Source of the DNA: Silvimonas iriomotensis
GTDB taxonomy: Bacteria; Pseudomonadota; Gammaproteobacteria; Burkholderiales; Chitinibacteraceae
NCBI RefSeq assembly: GCF_014645535.1
Contig: NZ_BMLX01000002.1
Span: forward strand, 620,001-684,000
DNA: 64,000 nucleotides
Direction of reading: 5' to 3'
The notes below the pieces were generated by a model. The model searched no databases. It was not told the origin of the DNA and saw only the letters and a program-made list of their open reading frames with translations. A program made the translations under genes and the position numbers. Of this stretch, positions 55,851 to 64,000 are shown one piece after another (position 1 is the first letter of the stretch; every line of letters starts with the position of its first letter).

Positions 55851-56355
55851 ATGGCTTTTCCTGGGGCTGTGCGCCACGCCCTGGCCCGCTGTTGCCAGCT
55901 GGGAGGGTGATCTGGGCTCGCCGCAACTGGTCGGTCAGGGCGAGTTCGACTATCTGGGTTTTCACATTTATTCGGCAGCGCTGTACAGCACGCGGCTGCC
56001 TTTTTCCCGGTTGCGGCCGTTTGCGCTGCAGCTGACTTATTTCAAACACATCACCCGGGCCCGCATTACCGAAACCTCGCTCAATGAACTGCGCCGTATC
56101 TACGGCAAGGCCTTGTCTGAAGAGACGCTGGCGGTGTGGCAGCAATACATGCTTAGCGCCTTTGTGGATGTCGATTCCGGAGACACGCTGACGGGGGTTT
56201 ATCTACCCGGCCAGGGCATCCGCTTTTACCACGGCGATACCGAAACCGCGCGATTTGCCGATGCGTACTTTGCCGAGGCGTTTTTCAATATCTGGCTGGC
56301 GCCGCAGACCCGTGATCCTGATTTGCGGGCCCGTTTGCTGGGGCAGACACCATGA
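55816..56355 (+). CDS. Chalcone-isomerase-like periplasmic protein
   Basis: Protein of 179 residues with an N-terminal signal peptide (LCRWLFLGLCATPWPAVA). The mature part starts LVGQGEFDYLGFHIYSAALY and includes LQLTYFKHITRARITETS, features of the bacterial chalcone-isomerase-like family, a fatty-acid-binding fold. Overlaps the end of the methyltransferase gene by 35 bp. Probably binds or presents the modified lipid in the periplasm (inference). Confidence 0.85.
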   Translation: MSSSSCSSALCRWLFLGLCATPWPAVASWEGDLGSPQLVGQGEFDYLGFHIYSAALYSTRLPFSRLRPFALQLTYFKHITRARITETSLNELRRIYGKALSEETLAVWQQYMLSAFVDVDSGDTLTGVYLPGQGIRFYHGDTETARFADAYFAEAFFNIWLAPQTRDPDLRARLLGQTP

Positions 56356-57596
56356 ACCCGTTCAGCCCGGGCCGGCTGGCCGCCTGCGGCATCACCGGTC
56401 TGCCACTGGCCATGGTCGCCCTGCCCGTTTATGTACTGGCGCCGTCCTGGTACAGCACGGAACTGGGGCTGTCGCTCTCTACCACGGGGTATTTGCTGGT
56501 GGGCGCGCGCCTGTTCGATACCGCGCAAGACCCGTTTCTGGGGCAACTGGTGGGCCGGTTTGCCCATGCAGGGCGTTTGGGCCATCTGATCTGGCCGGCC
56601 AGCCTTGTCTTGATCGCCAGCTTTGGCGCGCTCTGGTTTCCGGCAGTCAGCGCAAGCACTCCCCTGGCCGTGTGGTTCGCCATCACCCTCATTTGCGTTT
56701 ACAGCGCGCACGCGGTGCTGAACATCAGTTTGCTCAGTTGGGGCATTGCCATCAGCCCGCAGCTGCAAGTACAGAACCGCGCCGCAGCCTGGCGTGAAGG
56801 TGCCGGATTGATCGGGGTGATGCTGGCCAGTGTCTTGCCCACCTGGCTCACCTCTGCCCGCGGCTATACGCCACGCCATGCCATGGCCCTGTTCAGCGGC
56901 GTTTTTGCCAGCTGCTTGCTGGTGGCGGTGTTTGCCTGGGCGCGCTGGGCACCGGCCTGGGCCGGGCAGAACAAAACGCCAGATCATCCGGCGCGGGTCT
57001 CGCACGGCATCAGGCAACTGGCCTTGCTGGTGGTGCTCAATGGTTTGTCGGTGTCCGTACCGGCCACGCTGGTGCTTTTTTATGTGAACGATCACCTGCA
57101 GGCGCCAGACCTGGCTGGGGCGTTCCTGGCCATTTACTTCCTTGCCGGCATGGCGGGCTTGCCGCTGTGGTCTCATTTGTCTGATCTCATGGGCCCGGCC
57201 CGGGCGTGGTCGCTGGGCATGCTGCTCGCGATTCTGAGCTTTGTCTGGGCCAGCGCCTTGCAGGCAGGCGCGCTGTATCCGTTTGCGCTGATCTGTGCTT
57301 GTTCCGGGCTGGCGCTGGGGGCAGATCTGACATTGCCGCCGGTATTGCTGGCGCGGCTGCTGGCGCCCGACGAGAGCCTGCCGGCGCAGTACGGCTACTG
57401 GAGTTTCCTGGTGAAGCTGTCCACCGCGCTGGCCGGCTTTGCGCTGCCTTTACTCTCTGCCATGGACTATCACCCCGGGCTGCGCAGCAGTCACACCGGG
57501 GCGTTGCCGCTGGTGTATGGCGTGCTGCCAGCGGTGTGCAAATGCGCGGCGCTGGCTTGTCTTCAGCGGCTGGTCCGAAGGTGGGAGTCATCATGA
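56352..57596 (+). CDS. MFS transporter, MelB/GPH-like
   Basis: Membrane protein of 414 residues with about 12 hydrophobic segments, of the MFS_2 type (LGLSLSTTGYLLVGARLFDTAQ matches the conserved Asp region). Overlaps the preceding and following genes by four bases each (ATGA). Within this cluster it may move a lipid or its precursor and not a sugar (inference). Confidence 0.88.
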   Translation: MNPFSPGRLAACGITGLPLAMVALPVYVLAPSWYSTELGLSLSTTGYLLVGARLFDTAQDPFLGQLVGRFAHAGRLGHLIWPASLVLIASFGALWFPAVSASTPLAVWFAITLICVYSAHAVLNISLLSWGIAISPQLQVQNRAAAWREGAGLIGVMLASVLPTWLTSARGYTPRHAMALFSGVFASCLLVAVFAWARWAPAWAGQNKTPDHPARVSHGIRQLALLVVLNGLSVSVPATLVLFYVNDHLQAPDLAGAFLAIYFLAGMAGLPLWSHLSDLMGPARAWSLGMLLAILSFVWASALQAGALYPFALICACSGLALGADLTLPPVLLARLLAPDESLPAQYGYWSFLVKLSTALAGFALPLLSAMDYHPGLRSSHTGALPLVYGVLPAVCKCAALACLQRLVRRWESS

Positions 57597-58135
57597 AAAC
57601 CGCGTACTGGCTGCTGGCTACCGCGCTCTTGCTTGGCGCCTGCGCCGGCCCGAATGTCACGCAATATGCCCAGGAGCAACCCGTGCTGGACCCGACCGTG
57701 TATTTTGCCGGCCAGAGCGAAGCCTGGGGCATGTTCCAGCAACGGGACGGCACCGTGATCAAGCGTTTTCATGTCGCCCTCACCGGTCAGCGCACGGGCG
57801 ACAAGTTCATCCTGAACGAGCAATTTGCCTGGAGCGATGGCAGCCAGTCACAGCGCGCATGGACGCTCTGGCGGACTGCCGACGGCGTGTGGCACGGCAC
57901 GGCGGCCGACGTTGCCGGTGAGGCGATCGGCCATGCCAGCGGCAATGCGCTCAACTGGCAATACACGCTGCACCTGCCGGTGGACAACCAGGTGGTGGAC
58001 GTGCGCATGGATGACTGGATGTACCAGATGGACCGTGACACCCTGATCAATCGCACCAGCATGCACAAGTTCGGCGTTGAGGTGGGCCAGGTCACGCTGT
58101 TCTTTCGCAAGCTGCCGCCGGGTGCGCGATCATGA
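57593..58135 (+). CDS. DUF3833 lipoprotein
   Basis: Lipoprotein of 180 residues with lipobox LGAC (Cys17). Conserved DUF3833 features are seen: YFAGQSEAWGMFQQRDG, FVLNEQFAWSDG-like (here FILNEQFAWSDG), and WMYQMDRDTLINR. Function unknown; the family clusters with Cfa-like genes. ATG at 57593 overlaps the MFS stop; a longer open frame upstream overlaps the MFS gene and lacks a lipobox start. Confidence 0.9.
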   Translation: MKTAYWLLATALLLGACAGPNVTQYAQEQPVLDPTVYFAGQSEAWGMFQQRDGTVIKRFHVALTGQRTGDKFILNEQFAWSDGSQSQRAWTLWRTADGVWHGTAADVAGEAIGHASGNALNWQYTLHLPVDNQVVDVRMDDWMYQMDRDTLINRTSMHKFGVEVGQVTLFFRKLPPGARS

Positions 58136-58920
58136 TCGGCCTCTCTCCGCTGAACCCAAGGCTTGATGCGCTATCAGGCAAACGGGTCTGGATCATTGGC
58201 GCCTCAAGCGGCATTGGCGCGGCGCTGGCCAGACAGATGCTGGCGGCGGGCGCCCTGGTGGCCCTTTCTGCCCGGCGTGCCGACGGGCTCACCCGGGTGG
58301 CCGGGCACAGCAAAACAGCGCTGGTTCTGCCCATGGATGTCACCAACGCCCCGGCCTGGACGCTCAATCACCGGGTGATCGAAAAACTGTGGGGCGGGCT
58401 GGATCTGGTCATATTCTGCGCGGCAGATTATCAACCGCAACGCGCCTGGCAGGTGGTTGCCGAACGCGCCCGGCACACCATTGAGGTCAATCTGGCCAGC
58501 GTCTATCTTGGGCTGGAGACCATCCTGCCGCCGATGCTGCGAGAGGGCAAAGGGCATCTGGCCATTGTTGCCAGCGTGGCCGGCTATATGGGCTTGCCCA
58601 ACGCCACGGTCTACGGCCCGACCAAGGCGGCGCTGATCAATCTGGCAGAGATCCTTTACTGCGATCTGCATCCGCGTGGTCTGGGCGTCACCTTGATCAA
58701 CCCGGGCTTTGTGAAAACGCCTTTGACTGCCCGCAATCAGTTCAGCATGCCCGCGATGGTGACCGCCGACGAAGCCGCTACCGCAATCACGCACGGACTG
58801 GCGCAGGGCCAGTTCGAAATCAGCTTTCCGCGCCGCTTTACCCTGCCGCTGCGCTGGTTCAGCCATTTGCCGCGGCGTTGGCGCTTTGCGGCACTTGACC
58901 GGATGATGGAGCGATCATGA
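58132..58920 (+). CDS. Short-chain dehydrogenase/reductase
   Basis: NAD(P)-dependent oxidoreductase of 262 residues. The nucleotide-binding motif GASSGIG lies at 23-29, the catalytic serine region is IVASVAGYMG and the active-site motif is YGPTK. GFVKTPLT follows. Overlaps neighbours by four bases on both sides. Probably acts on an acyl or sterol-like substrate of the pathway; substrate unknown. Confidence 0.92.
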   Translation: MIGLSPLNPRLDALSGKRVWIIGASSGIGAALARQMLAAGALVALSARRADGLTRVAGHSKTALVLPMDVTNAPAWTLNHRVIEKLWGGLDLVIFCAADYQPQRAWQVVAERARHTIEVNLASVYLGLETILPPMLREGKGHLAIVASVAGYMGLPNATVYGPTKAALINLAEILYCDLHPRGLGVTLINPGFVKTPLTARNQFSMPAMVTADEAATAITHGLAQGQFEISFPRRFTLPLRWFSHLPRRWRFAALDRMMERS

Positions 58921-59345
58921 ACCCTGTTACCCAGGTGGCGCTGCAAGACGTACTGGACTGGTACGCCACCCTCAGCCGTGACTCGCTGCCGCGGTGCCGC
59001 GAGTTCTACACGCTGGACGCCCGTTTCAAGGACCCGTTCAACGATGTGGCCGGCATCGCCGCCATCGAGAACATCTTTACCCATATGTTCGACCACACCG
59101 AACGCCCCCGTTTTGTGATCCGGGAAGTGCTGAACAACGACGACCGCGCGTTCATCAGCTGGGATTTCGAGTTCTGGATCAAGGGCACGCGCTACGTGGT
59201 GCAGGGCGCGTCACGCTTGTTGTTTGATGACCATGGCAAAGTCATGGATCACCGCGACTACTGGGACCCGGCCGAAGAGCTGTGGAGCAAGATGCCCATC
59301 ATTGGCGGCGTGGTCACCTGGCTGCGCGAGCGGTTTGCCGCATAA
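58917..59345 (+). CDS. NTF2/SnoaL-like small protein
   Basis: Protein of 142 residues with the cone-shaped SnoaL/NTF2 fold pattern: YATLSRDSLPRCREFYTLDARFKDPFND near the start (read in two halves), and KVMDHRDYWDPAEELWSKMP near the end. Such proteins are isomerases, cyclases or ligand binders. Last gene of the coupled cluster, overlapping the SDR gene by four bases. Confidence 0.85.
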   Translation: MNPVTQVALQDVLDWYATLSRDSLPRCREFYTLDARFKDPFNDVAGIAAIENIFTHMFDHTERPRFVIREVLNNDDRAFISWDFEFWIKGTRYVVQGASRLLFDDHGKVMDHRDYWDPAEELWSKMPIIGGVVTWLRERFAA

Positions 59346-59371
59346 CGACCAGACCCACGCCAGGGCCTGAT

Positions 59372-60274
59372 TCAGTGGCGCACCGTGCGCCGCCAGACCG
59401 CCGGGCTGACCCCGACGAAGGTCCTGAATACGCGCGTGAAATGACTTTGATCGGCAAAGCCGCAGCTGATTGCCACCTCGGCCAGCGTGGCCTGGGTGCC
59501 GATCAACAGATCCTTGGCCCGCTCGACGCGATGACGCAGCATCCAGCGGTGCGGCGCTTCGCCGGTACTGGCCTTGAACGCCCGGACAAAATAACGCAGC
59601 GACACCCCGTTGGCCTCGGCCAGCATCTTGAGCGAGACATCAGTATCCAGCTGCGCGGCCATGGCTTCCATGGCGCGTTTGAGCCAGGGCGCGACCGTGT
59701 CCCGCGACATTTTGTCCAGACGTTGGCCACCAAAGGTTTGTGCAAAATAGCTATAGGCCGCCAGCATCACGTACTCGGCGTACATTGAGCTGACCTCATG
59801 CGGGCGTTCCAGCGCGGGCAAGAGTGAATTGCCCAGATGCCACACTTTTTCATCCAGCACACCGCAAGGCGGACAGTAGAGATGGTCAATCCGCCCCACG
59901 CGGGCTTCGTCGGCCAGTTCGTCCAGCGCACTTTGCGGCACGGTGAAGATCAGGCAATCGAAGGGACTGATCAGGTTGGCACGCGGAAGCTCAAGATGAT
60001 TGACCACGCTGGTGGTGCGCTCGGCATAAGCGCCGCGATGCACGCAGCGCCCATCCAGATACAGTTCTCTTTGTTTCTGTTCGCGCAGTTGCAGCACGAC
60101 GGAAAACACAGCGTCGCCCGGTGGAGGGGCCGTCAGACCGTGCCCGCCCGTTTCCCGGCGCAAGCGCGACACCAGCAAGCGCGAGCTTTGCGGCCCCCGG
60201 GTGACCAGTTGCGACACCGAGTCTGCCTTGAATTGCTCTACATAGTTGCGGCCATATTCAAGATCAGATTGCAT
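59372..60274 (-). CDS. AraC-family transcriptional regulator
   Basis: Regulator of 300 residues. The C-terminal AraC double helix-turn-helix is clear (SLKMLAEANGVSLRYFVRAF, then TLAEVAISCGFADQSHFTRVFR). The N-terminal sensor is weakly conserved (AYAERTTSVVNHLELPRANL). ATG at 60274 is preferred; a TTG 36 bp upstream is possible. It lies tail to tail with the lipid cluster and is divergent from a degraded MFS gene, its likely former target. Confidence 0.9.
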   Translation of the reverse strand: MQSDLEYGRNYVEQFKADSVSQLVTRGPQSSRLLVSRLRRETGGHGLTAPPPGDAVFSVVLQLREQKQRELYLDGRCVHRGAYAERTTSVVNHLELPRANLISPFDCLIFTVPQSALDELADEARVGRIDHLYCPPCGVLDEKVWHLGNSLLPALERPHEVSSMYAEYVMLAAYSYFAQTFGGQRLDKMSRDTVAPWLKRAMEAMAAQLDTDVSLKMLAEANGVSLRYFVRAFKASTGEAPHRWMLRHRVERAKDLLIGTQATLAEVAISCGFADQSHFTRVFRTFVGVSPAVWRRTVRH

Positions 60275-60426
60275 GGATTGCGTCTCAGTGAGATTTCCCC
60301 GACCCGGCAAGGCCCTCCCCGGCCGGCATTCTGGCTTGCTCTGGTTTGTGTTGCCGGCAAGTCATGAACATGGATCGATCATAAAATGTTCCGGGGGTAT
60401 GGGGTCTTGAATATAGGTGCTGTTCT

Positions 60427-60792
60427 TTGCTCAAAATTGCCGGACTTCAGCGACCCGCCGCGCCTGATGCAGCCGGACACGCGCCCGCACGGGTCTCATC
60501 CCTGTCTGCGACGCACTTTTTAGCCAGCCATGCCCCGAACCTGGCCTCGACGCTGAATATCGGGGCATTCAACGTGGGCAATGCCATGGGCGCCTGGCTG
60601 GGTGGTCTGACGTTGTCGCACGGGCATTCGCTGGATGTCTTGCCCTGGGTTGCGGCTGCCGTCACGGCAGGGGCACTGGTGCTCACGGTGTTTGCCCGCA
60701 AACTTGATGGCGTGGCTGTGCCGGACGCCGCCGCGCCCACGGATGCATCGGGCAAACCCGCGCTGGGCGAAGCGGCAACACGTTCGATCTGA
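60427..60792 (+). pseudogene. Remnant of an AraJ-type MFS transporter (C-terminal fragment)
   Basis: The translated frame contains APNLASTLNIGAFNVGNAMG followed by AWLGG, typical of helix 10-11 of AraJ/YdhP-type MFS exporters. After it come one more hydrophobic helix and a hydrophilic tail. The upstream 250 to 300 residues of such a protein are absent, and the first 25 residues here do not look like membrane protein. Only the last quarter of the gene survives. Divergent from the AraC gene at 59372. Confidence 0.7.
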
Positions 60793-61326
60793 CGCCCCTG
60801 CGTCACCACGGCTTTCGCCTGTTGCAGTGACGCGCGCCGGGTTTTTGCCTGAAAGGCATAGCAAGGTTGGCATGCCGCAATGGTGTCCAGCCTTGCTGGC
60901 GGCCAGCCGGCCCACACCATGACCACCCTCGCCGCCGCTTTCAGGCCAGTGTTGCCCGTTCTCTGCTGTTTCGCGTATTTGGCACGAGCGCATTACAGGA
61001 TTTTGTACAGTCAGTACCTGTCAGCCAGGTAGCCACACCGGGGTTCACCACACCTGTTAACCGGGTTTTCCTTACCAATCATCCCCGTCACCCCGCCTTT
61101 ATGCCGCCAGCATGCAAAGCAGGTGCGCCGTTCATCCACCCCTGATTCTGCGCGGCCTGGAAGGATTTTCTGCCTGGGCAACGGCGGCGAATATCAATAT
61201 TTCGGAATATGAAAGTTTTCTAAAAAACGGTTTTGCCAGCATGGTTTTTATAAATGAGAGCTTTTCAGCAAAGGTAAAACTTATGGTCTAGCGTGATCAG
61301 GTGGTGTCTGACAAAAAAATACGACT
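60793..61326. other. Intergenic region, no gene seen
   Basis: 534 bp between the MFS remnant and aspT. Short open frames lack coding character. It may hold further eroded transporter sequence on the left and the aspT promoter in the AT-richer right end (61190-61290). Confidence 0.5.
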
Positions 61327-63024
61327 ATGCTTGATTACTTCGTCAAAATCATCCAGGAAAACCCGTCCATTGCGCTGTTTCTGGCATTGGCTATCGGGCA
61401 CGCTGTCGGCTCTGTCCGCTTCATGTCGATCCAGTTGGGCGGCGTGTGCGGCACGCTGCTGGCTGCGCTTGTGATCGGCCAGATTGGCGTACAGCCGGAT
61501 GCCGGTATCAAGAACCTGTTTTTCGCCCTGTTCATCTTTGCGCTGGGTTTTGCCGGTGGCCCGCAGTTTTTTGCCAACCTCAACGCCAAAGGCCTGCGGC
61601 TGGGGCTGTTTTCCGCGATCGAAATCGTCGTGGTGCTGGCACTGGTACTGGGCGCCACGCATTTGCTCAAGCTGGATCAAGGCACCGCATCGGGCCTGAT
61701 GGCGGGTGCTGCGACGGAATCTGCCGTGGTCGGCACGGCCTCTGATGCCGTGGGCAAGCTGGCGCTGCCAGCTGCCCAGATCAAACAACTGCAAGCCAAT
61801 GTGGTCACCGCTTATTCGGTGACCTATGTCTTCGGGCTGATCACCATTGTGGTGATGACCAGCCAGATTTTTCCGCTGCTACTGCGCATGAATGTCGAGG
61901 ACGAAGCGAAGCGCCTGTGGGAACGCATGGGCGGTTCAGTCCAGGATGCGACGGGCAACCAGGCGGCGCCGGACATGGTCGGCCGGGTGTTTCAGGTGGT
62001 CGGCGCGGCGGGCATGACGGTTGATGATCTGGAGAACCGCTTCCAGGGGATTGAAGTCGGGCGCGTATTGCGGGCGGGGCAAGTGGCGCCGCTGACGCAA
62101 GAGCTGGTGCTGAGCCGCGATGATCTGGTGCTGCTCACTGGCCGCCGCGCCGCCGTGCTGGAAGCCGCCAGCGTGATCGGGCCGGAACACGCCGACGTCG
62201 CCGCGCTGGACTTCGCCATCGAGACCCGCGAAGTGGTGTTCAACCGGCGTGATCTGGAAGGCCATACCCTGGCGCAACTGACCGAGATGGGACGCAAATC
62301 CGGGGTGGGCGAAGGCGTGCACCTGATGGCGATCACCCGTGGCGGGCAACCCATCCCGCCGCTGTTTGAAGTGCAGTTGCAGTATGGCGACGTGCTGCGG
62401 CTGTATGGCTCACACGAGAACCTGCAACGCCTGGCGCCGCGCCTTGGTGCTACGGTGGATCAATCCGACCGGACCGATTTCACCTTTGCCGGCCTGGGGA
62501 TTGTGCTGGGCATTCTGATTGGCATCGTGAGCGTGCGCATCTCTGGCGTGGCGTTTTCTCTGGGCACGGGCGGCGGTGCGTTGCTGACTGGCCTCGTGTT
62601 TGGCTGGTATCAGGCGCGCAATCCGCAACTCGGGCATATCCCCGCTTCTGCCATTGCCTTGATGAAAGACCTGGGGCTGGCCGTGTTCATTGCTTGCGTG
62701 GGTTTGTCGTCCGGGCCGCAAGCGCTGTCGCTGATCCATAAATACGGCGTGGCCTTGCCGCTGACCGGGGTGCTGATTGCGCTGGTGCCGGCGCTGGTCT
62801 CGCTGCTGGTTGGCCGTTATGTCCTCAAGCTGGAAGCCCCGGTGCTGCTGGGTGCCATTGCCGGCCAGCAATGCAGCACGCCGGCGCTGAGCGCCGTGGT
62901 CAACGTCGCCGGCAACACCACCCCGCTGCTGGGTTACACCATCACCTATGCCATTTCCAACGCGTTGTTGCCACTGATGGGACCACTGATCGTGTTCCTG
63001 TCGGGCGTGGTGATCGCGCACTAG
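61327..63024 (+). CDS. aspT: AspT-family aspartate:alanine antiporter
   Basis: Inner-membrane transporter of 565 residues with the AspT/YidE layout. An N-terminal membrane half (FALFIFALGFAGGPQFFANL, GAATESAVVGTASDAV) and a C-terminal membrane half (KDLGLAVFIACVGLSSGPQAL, AGQQCSTPALSAVVN) flank two hydrophilic RCK_C (TrkA-C) domains. In characterised members it exchanges aspartate for alanine and, with aspartate decarboxylase, creates a proton gradient. No decarboxylase gene is visible before the window ends. Followed 43 bp later by a paralogue. Confidence 0.9.
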   Translation: MLDYFVKIIQENPSIALFLALAIGHAVGSVRFMSIQLGGVCGTLLAALVIGQIGVQPDAGIKNLFFALFIFALGFAGGPQFFANLNAKGLRLGLFSAIEIVVVLALVLGATHLLKLDQGTASGLMAGAATESAVVGTASDAVGKLALPAAQIKQLQANVVTAYSVTYVFGLITIVVMTSQIFPLLLRMNVEDEAKRLWERMGGSVQDATGNQAAPDMVGRVFQVVGAAGMTVDDLENRFQGIEVGRVLRAGQVAPLTQELVLSRDDLVLLTGRRAAVLEAASVIGPEHADVAALDFAIETREVVFNRRDLEGHTLAQLTEMGRKSGVGEGVHLMAITRGGQPIPPLFEVQLQYGDVLRLYGSHENLQRLAPRLGATVDQSDRTDFTFAGLGIVLGILIGIVSVRISGVAFSLGTGGGALLTGLVFGWYQARNPQLGHIPASAIALMKDLGLAVFIACVGLSSGPQALSLIHKYGVALPLTGVLIALVPALVSLLVGRYVLKLEAPVLLGAIAGQQCSTPALSAVVNVAGNTTPLLGYTITYAISNALLPLMGPLIVFLSGVVIAH

Positions 63025-63067
63025 TTTTTTCCGCGTTGTCTGTTTATTTCCAGCAAGGGAGATTGAA

Positions 63068-64000
63068 GTGGACTGGTTGCATGATATTTTCAAGCATTCG
63101 CCGGAGATCGCGCTGTTCTTCTCCCTGGCAGTGGGTTACCGGATCGGCCAGATACACTTTGGCAAGTTCCAGTTAGGCGGTGTGGCGGGGTCCTTGCTGG
63201 TGGCGGTGATCGTCAGCCAGGTGGGCGTGTCGGTAGACCCAGGCGTCAAGGCCGTGTTGTTTGCGCTGTTCATCTACGCGGTGGGTTATGAAAGCGGCCC
63301 GAGTTTTTTCTCTTCGCTGGGCAAACAGTCCATCCGGGAAATCATTCTGGCGGCGGTGCTCTCGATTACCGGCCTGATCACGGTGGTGGTGTGCGCCAAG
63401 ATCTTCTCGCTCGACAAGGGGCTTGCGGCCGGGATTGCAGCGGGCGGGCTGACGCAGTCGGCCATTATCGGGACGGCGGGCGACGCCATCACCAAGCTGG
63501 GCCTGGGCGCCGATGAAGTCAAACGCCTGCAGGCCAACGTGGCGATCGGTTACGCCGTGACCTACGTGTTCGGCTCGTTCGGCGCGATCATTGTCTGCGT
63601 GAACATGCTGCCCAAGCTGATGGGCCGCAGCATCCGCGAAGACGCCATTGCGGCAGAAGCCTCGCAACAGGCCGGCGTCCACGTTCTGGGCCCGGGCCAA
63701 CTGGCTGCGGCACCGGCACTGGTGGGCCGTTTGTACCGCATTGGCGCGGCCGCTGGCCGCCAGGTCAGCGAGATCGAACAAGCCTCGCAACCGCCCATTA
63801 CCCTGGAAAAACTCAAGCGTGACGGCAAGGTGATCGACATCGGCGGCGACACGCTGCTGCAACAGGGCGATATCGTCCTTGTGGTCGGCCGCCGCACTGC
63901 GGTGCTGGAACAAGCCCCGAGCCTGGGCACGGAAATCCATGGCGAAGAAGGCATGGATCTGGTGGTGCAGGCCCGCGAACTGGTGGTGACCAGCCAGCAA
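63068..64000 (+). CDS. Second AspT-family antiporter (partial, C-terminus beyond window)
   Basis: Starts at GTG 63068 with AAGGGAG upstream; 311 codons are visible and remain open at the window edge. It keeps the paired signature of its neighbour (FALFIYAVGYESGPSFFSSL, GGLTQSAIIGTAGDAI) and the first RCK_C domain (QQGDIVLVVGRRTAVLEQ). A tandem paralogue of 61327-63024, clearly diverged. Two tandem AspT genes are known from other betaproteobacterial aspartate-alanine loci (from memory, Comamonas testosteroni). The two proteins may differ in substrate. Confidence 0.88.
   Translation, partial: MDWLHDIFKHSPEIALFFSLAVGYRIGQIHFGKFQLGGVAGSLLVAVIVSQVGVSVDPGVKAVLFALFIYAVGYESGPSFFSSLGKQSIREIILAAVLSITGLITVVVCAKIFSLDKGLAAGIAAGGLTQSAIIGTAGDAITKLGLGADEVKRLQANVAIGYAVTYVFGSFGAIIVCVNMLPKLMGRSIREDAIAAEASQQAGVHVLGPGQLAAAPALVGRLYRIGAAAGRQVSEIEQASQPPITLEKLKRDGKVIDIGGDTLLQQGDIVLVVGRRTAVLEQAPSLGTEIHGEEGMDLVVQARELVVTSQQ

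Noticed and set aside
60427-60792. Intact small membrane-protein gene
   Set aside because: The recognisable part matches only the last quarter of an MFS exporter, with an unrelated N-terminus and no ribosome-binding site.

Overview
The window is GC-rich, densely coding chromosomal DNA from a Gram-negative bacterium. The evidence for this is lipoprotein signal peptides, periplasmic solute-binding proteins, a dCache chemoreceptor and an encoded-CCA tRNA-Leu. Gene content and the many GTCATTCC...GGAAT palindromes (like the neisserial dRS3 repeats) suggest a betaproteobacterium, perhaps Neisseriales near Chitinibacteraceae or Chromobacteriaceae. That placement is an inference. No phage, transposase, CRISPR array or plasmid gene was seen.

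The window is dominated by sugar uptake and glycoside hydrolysis. From the left: a truncated sugar-binding protein gene (1-776, -) faces an AraC regulator. Two paralogous lipoproteins (2097-3710 and 4678-7152) flank a small secreted beta-sandwich protein. A LuxR-type regulator and a PAP2-type phosphatase lipoprotein follow. A GH1 phospho-beta-glycosidase-like gene faces a LysR regulator. Positions 13931-26478 (-) form a galactan-utilisation operon related to Bacillus ganSPQAB: GH35, ABC ATPase, binding protein, two permeases, secreted GH53 galactanase and GH42 galactosidase. A divergent LacI regulator (26811-27830) precedes it. A second LacI gene (27982) precedes a complete ABC operon (30550-34701) and a YicI-type GH31 alpha-xylosidase (35224-37545); both start regions carry the same CGGAAACGTTTCCG operator. 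A third LacI gene (37601-38617, -) faces an ABC system without an ATPase (38926-43307), followed by a GH3 beta-glycosidase.

From 46 kb the content changes: an MFS transporter, a GAF-GGDEF diguanylate cyclase, a chemoreceptor, a DUF1653 gene, an FMN reductase, tRNA-Leu(TAA), and a TetR gene. The TetR gene faces an eight-gene, translationally coupled lipid-modification cluster (52575-59345: FAD oxidoreductase, DUF1365, cyclopropane-fatty-acid-synthase-like methyltransferase, chalcone-isomerase-like, MFS, DUF3833 lipoprotein, SDR, NTF2-like). An AraC gene beside a degraded MFS remnant and two tandem AspT-type antiporters end the window.

The most unusual structure lies between the genes. Seven copies of a mosaic, roughly 260-350 bp repeat (13.4-41.3 kb) each carry a hexanucleotide microsatellite, one of two interchangeable middle modules, and three consecutive hairpins whose stems differ between copies by paired changes. 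The copy at 40.3-41.3 kb contains about 129 perfect copies of the hexamer (773 bp). Three copies sit at gene junctions inside ABC-transporter operons. This family is the best candidate here for an undescribed functional element.
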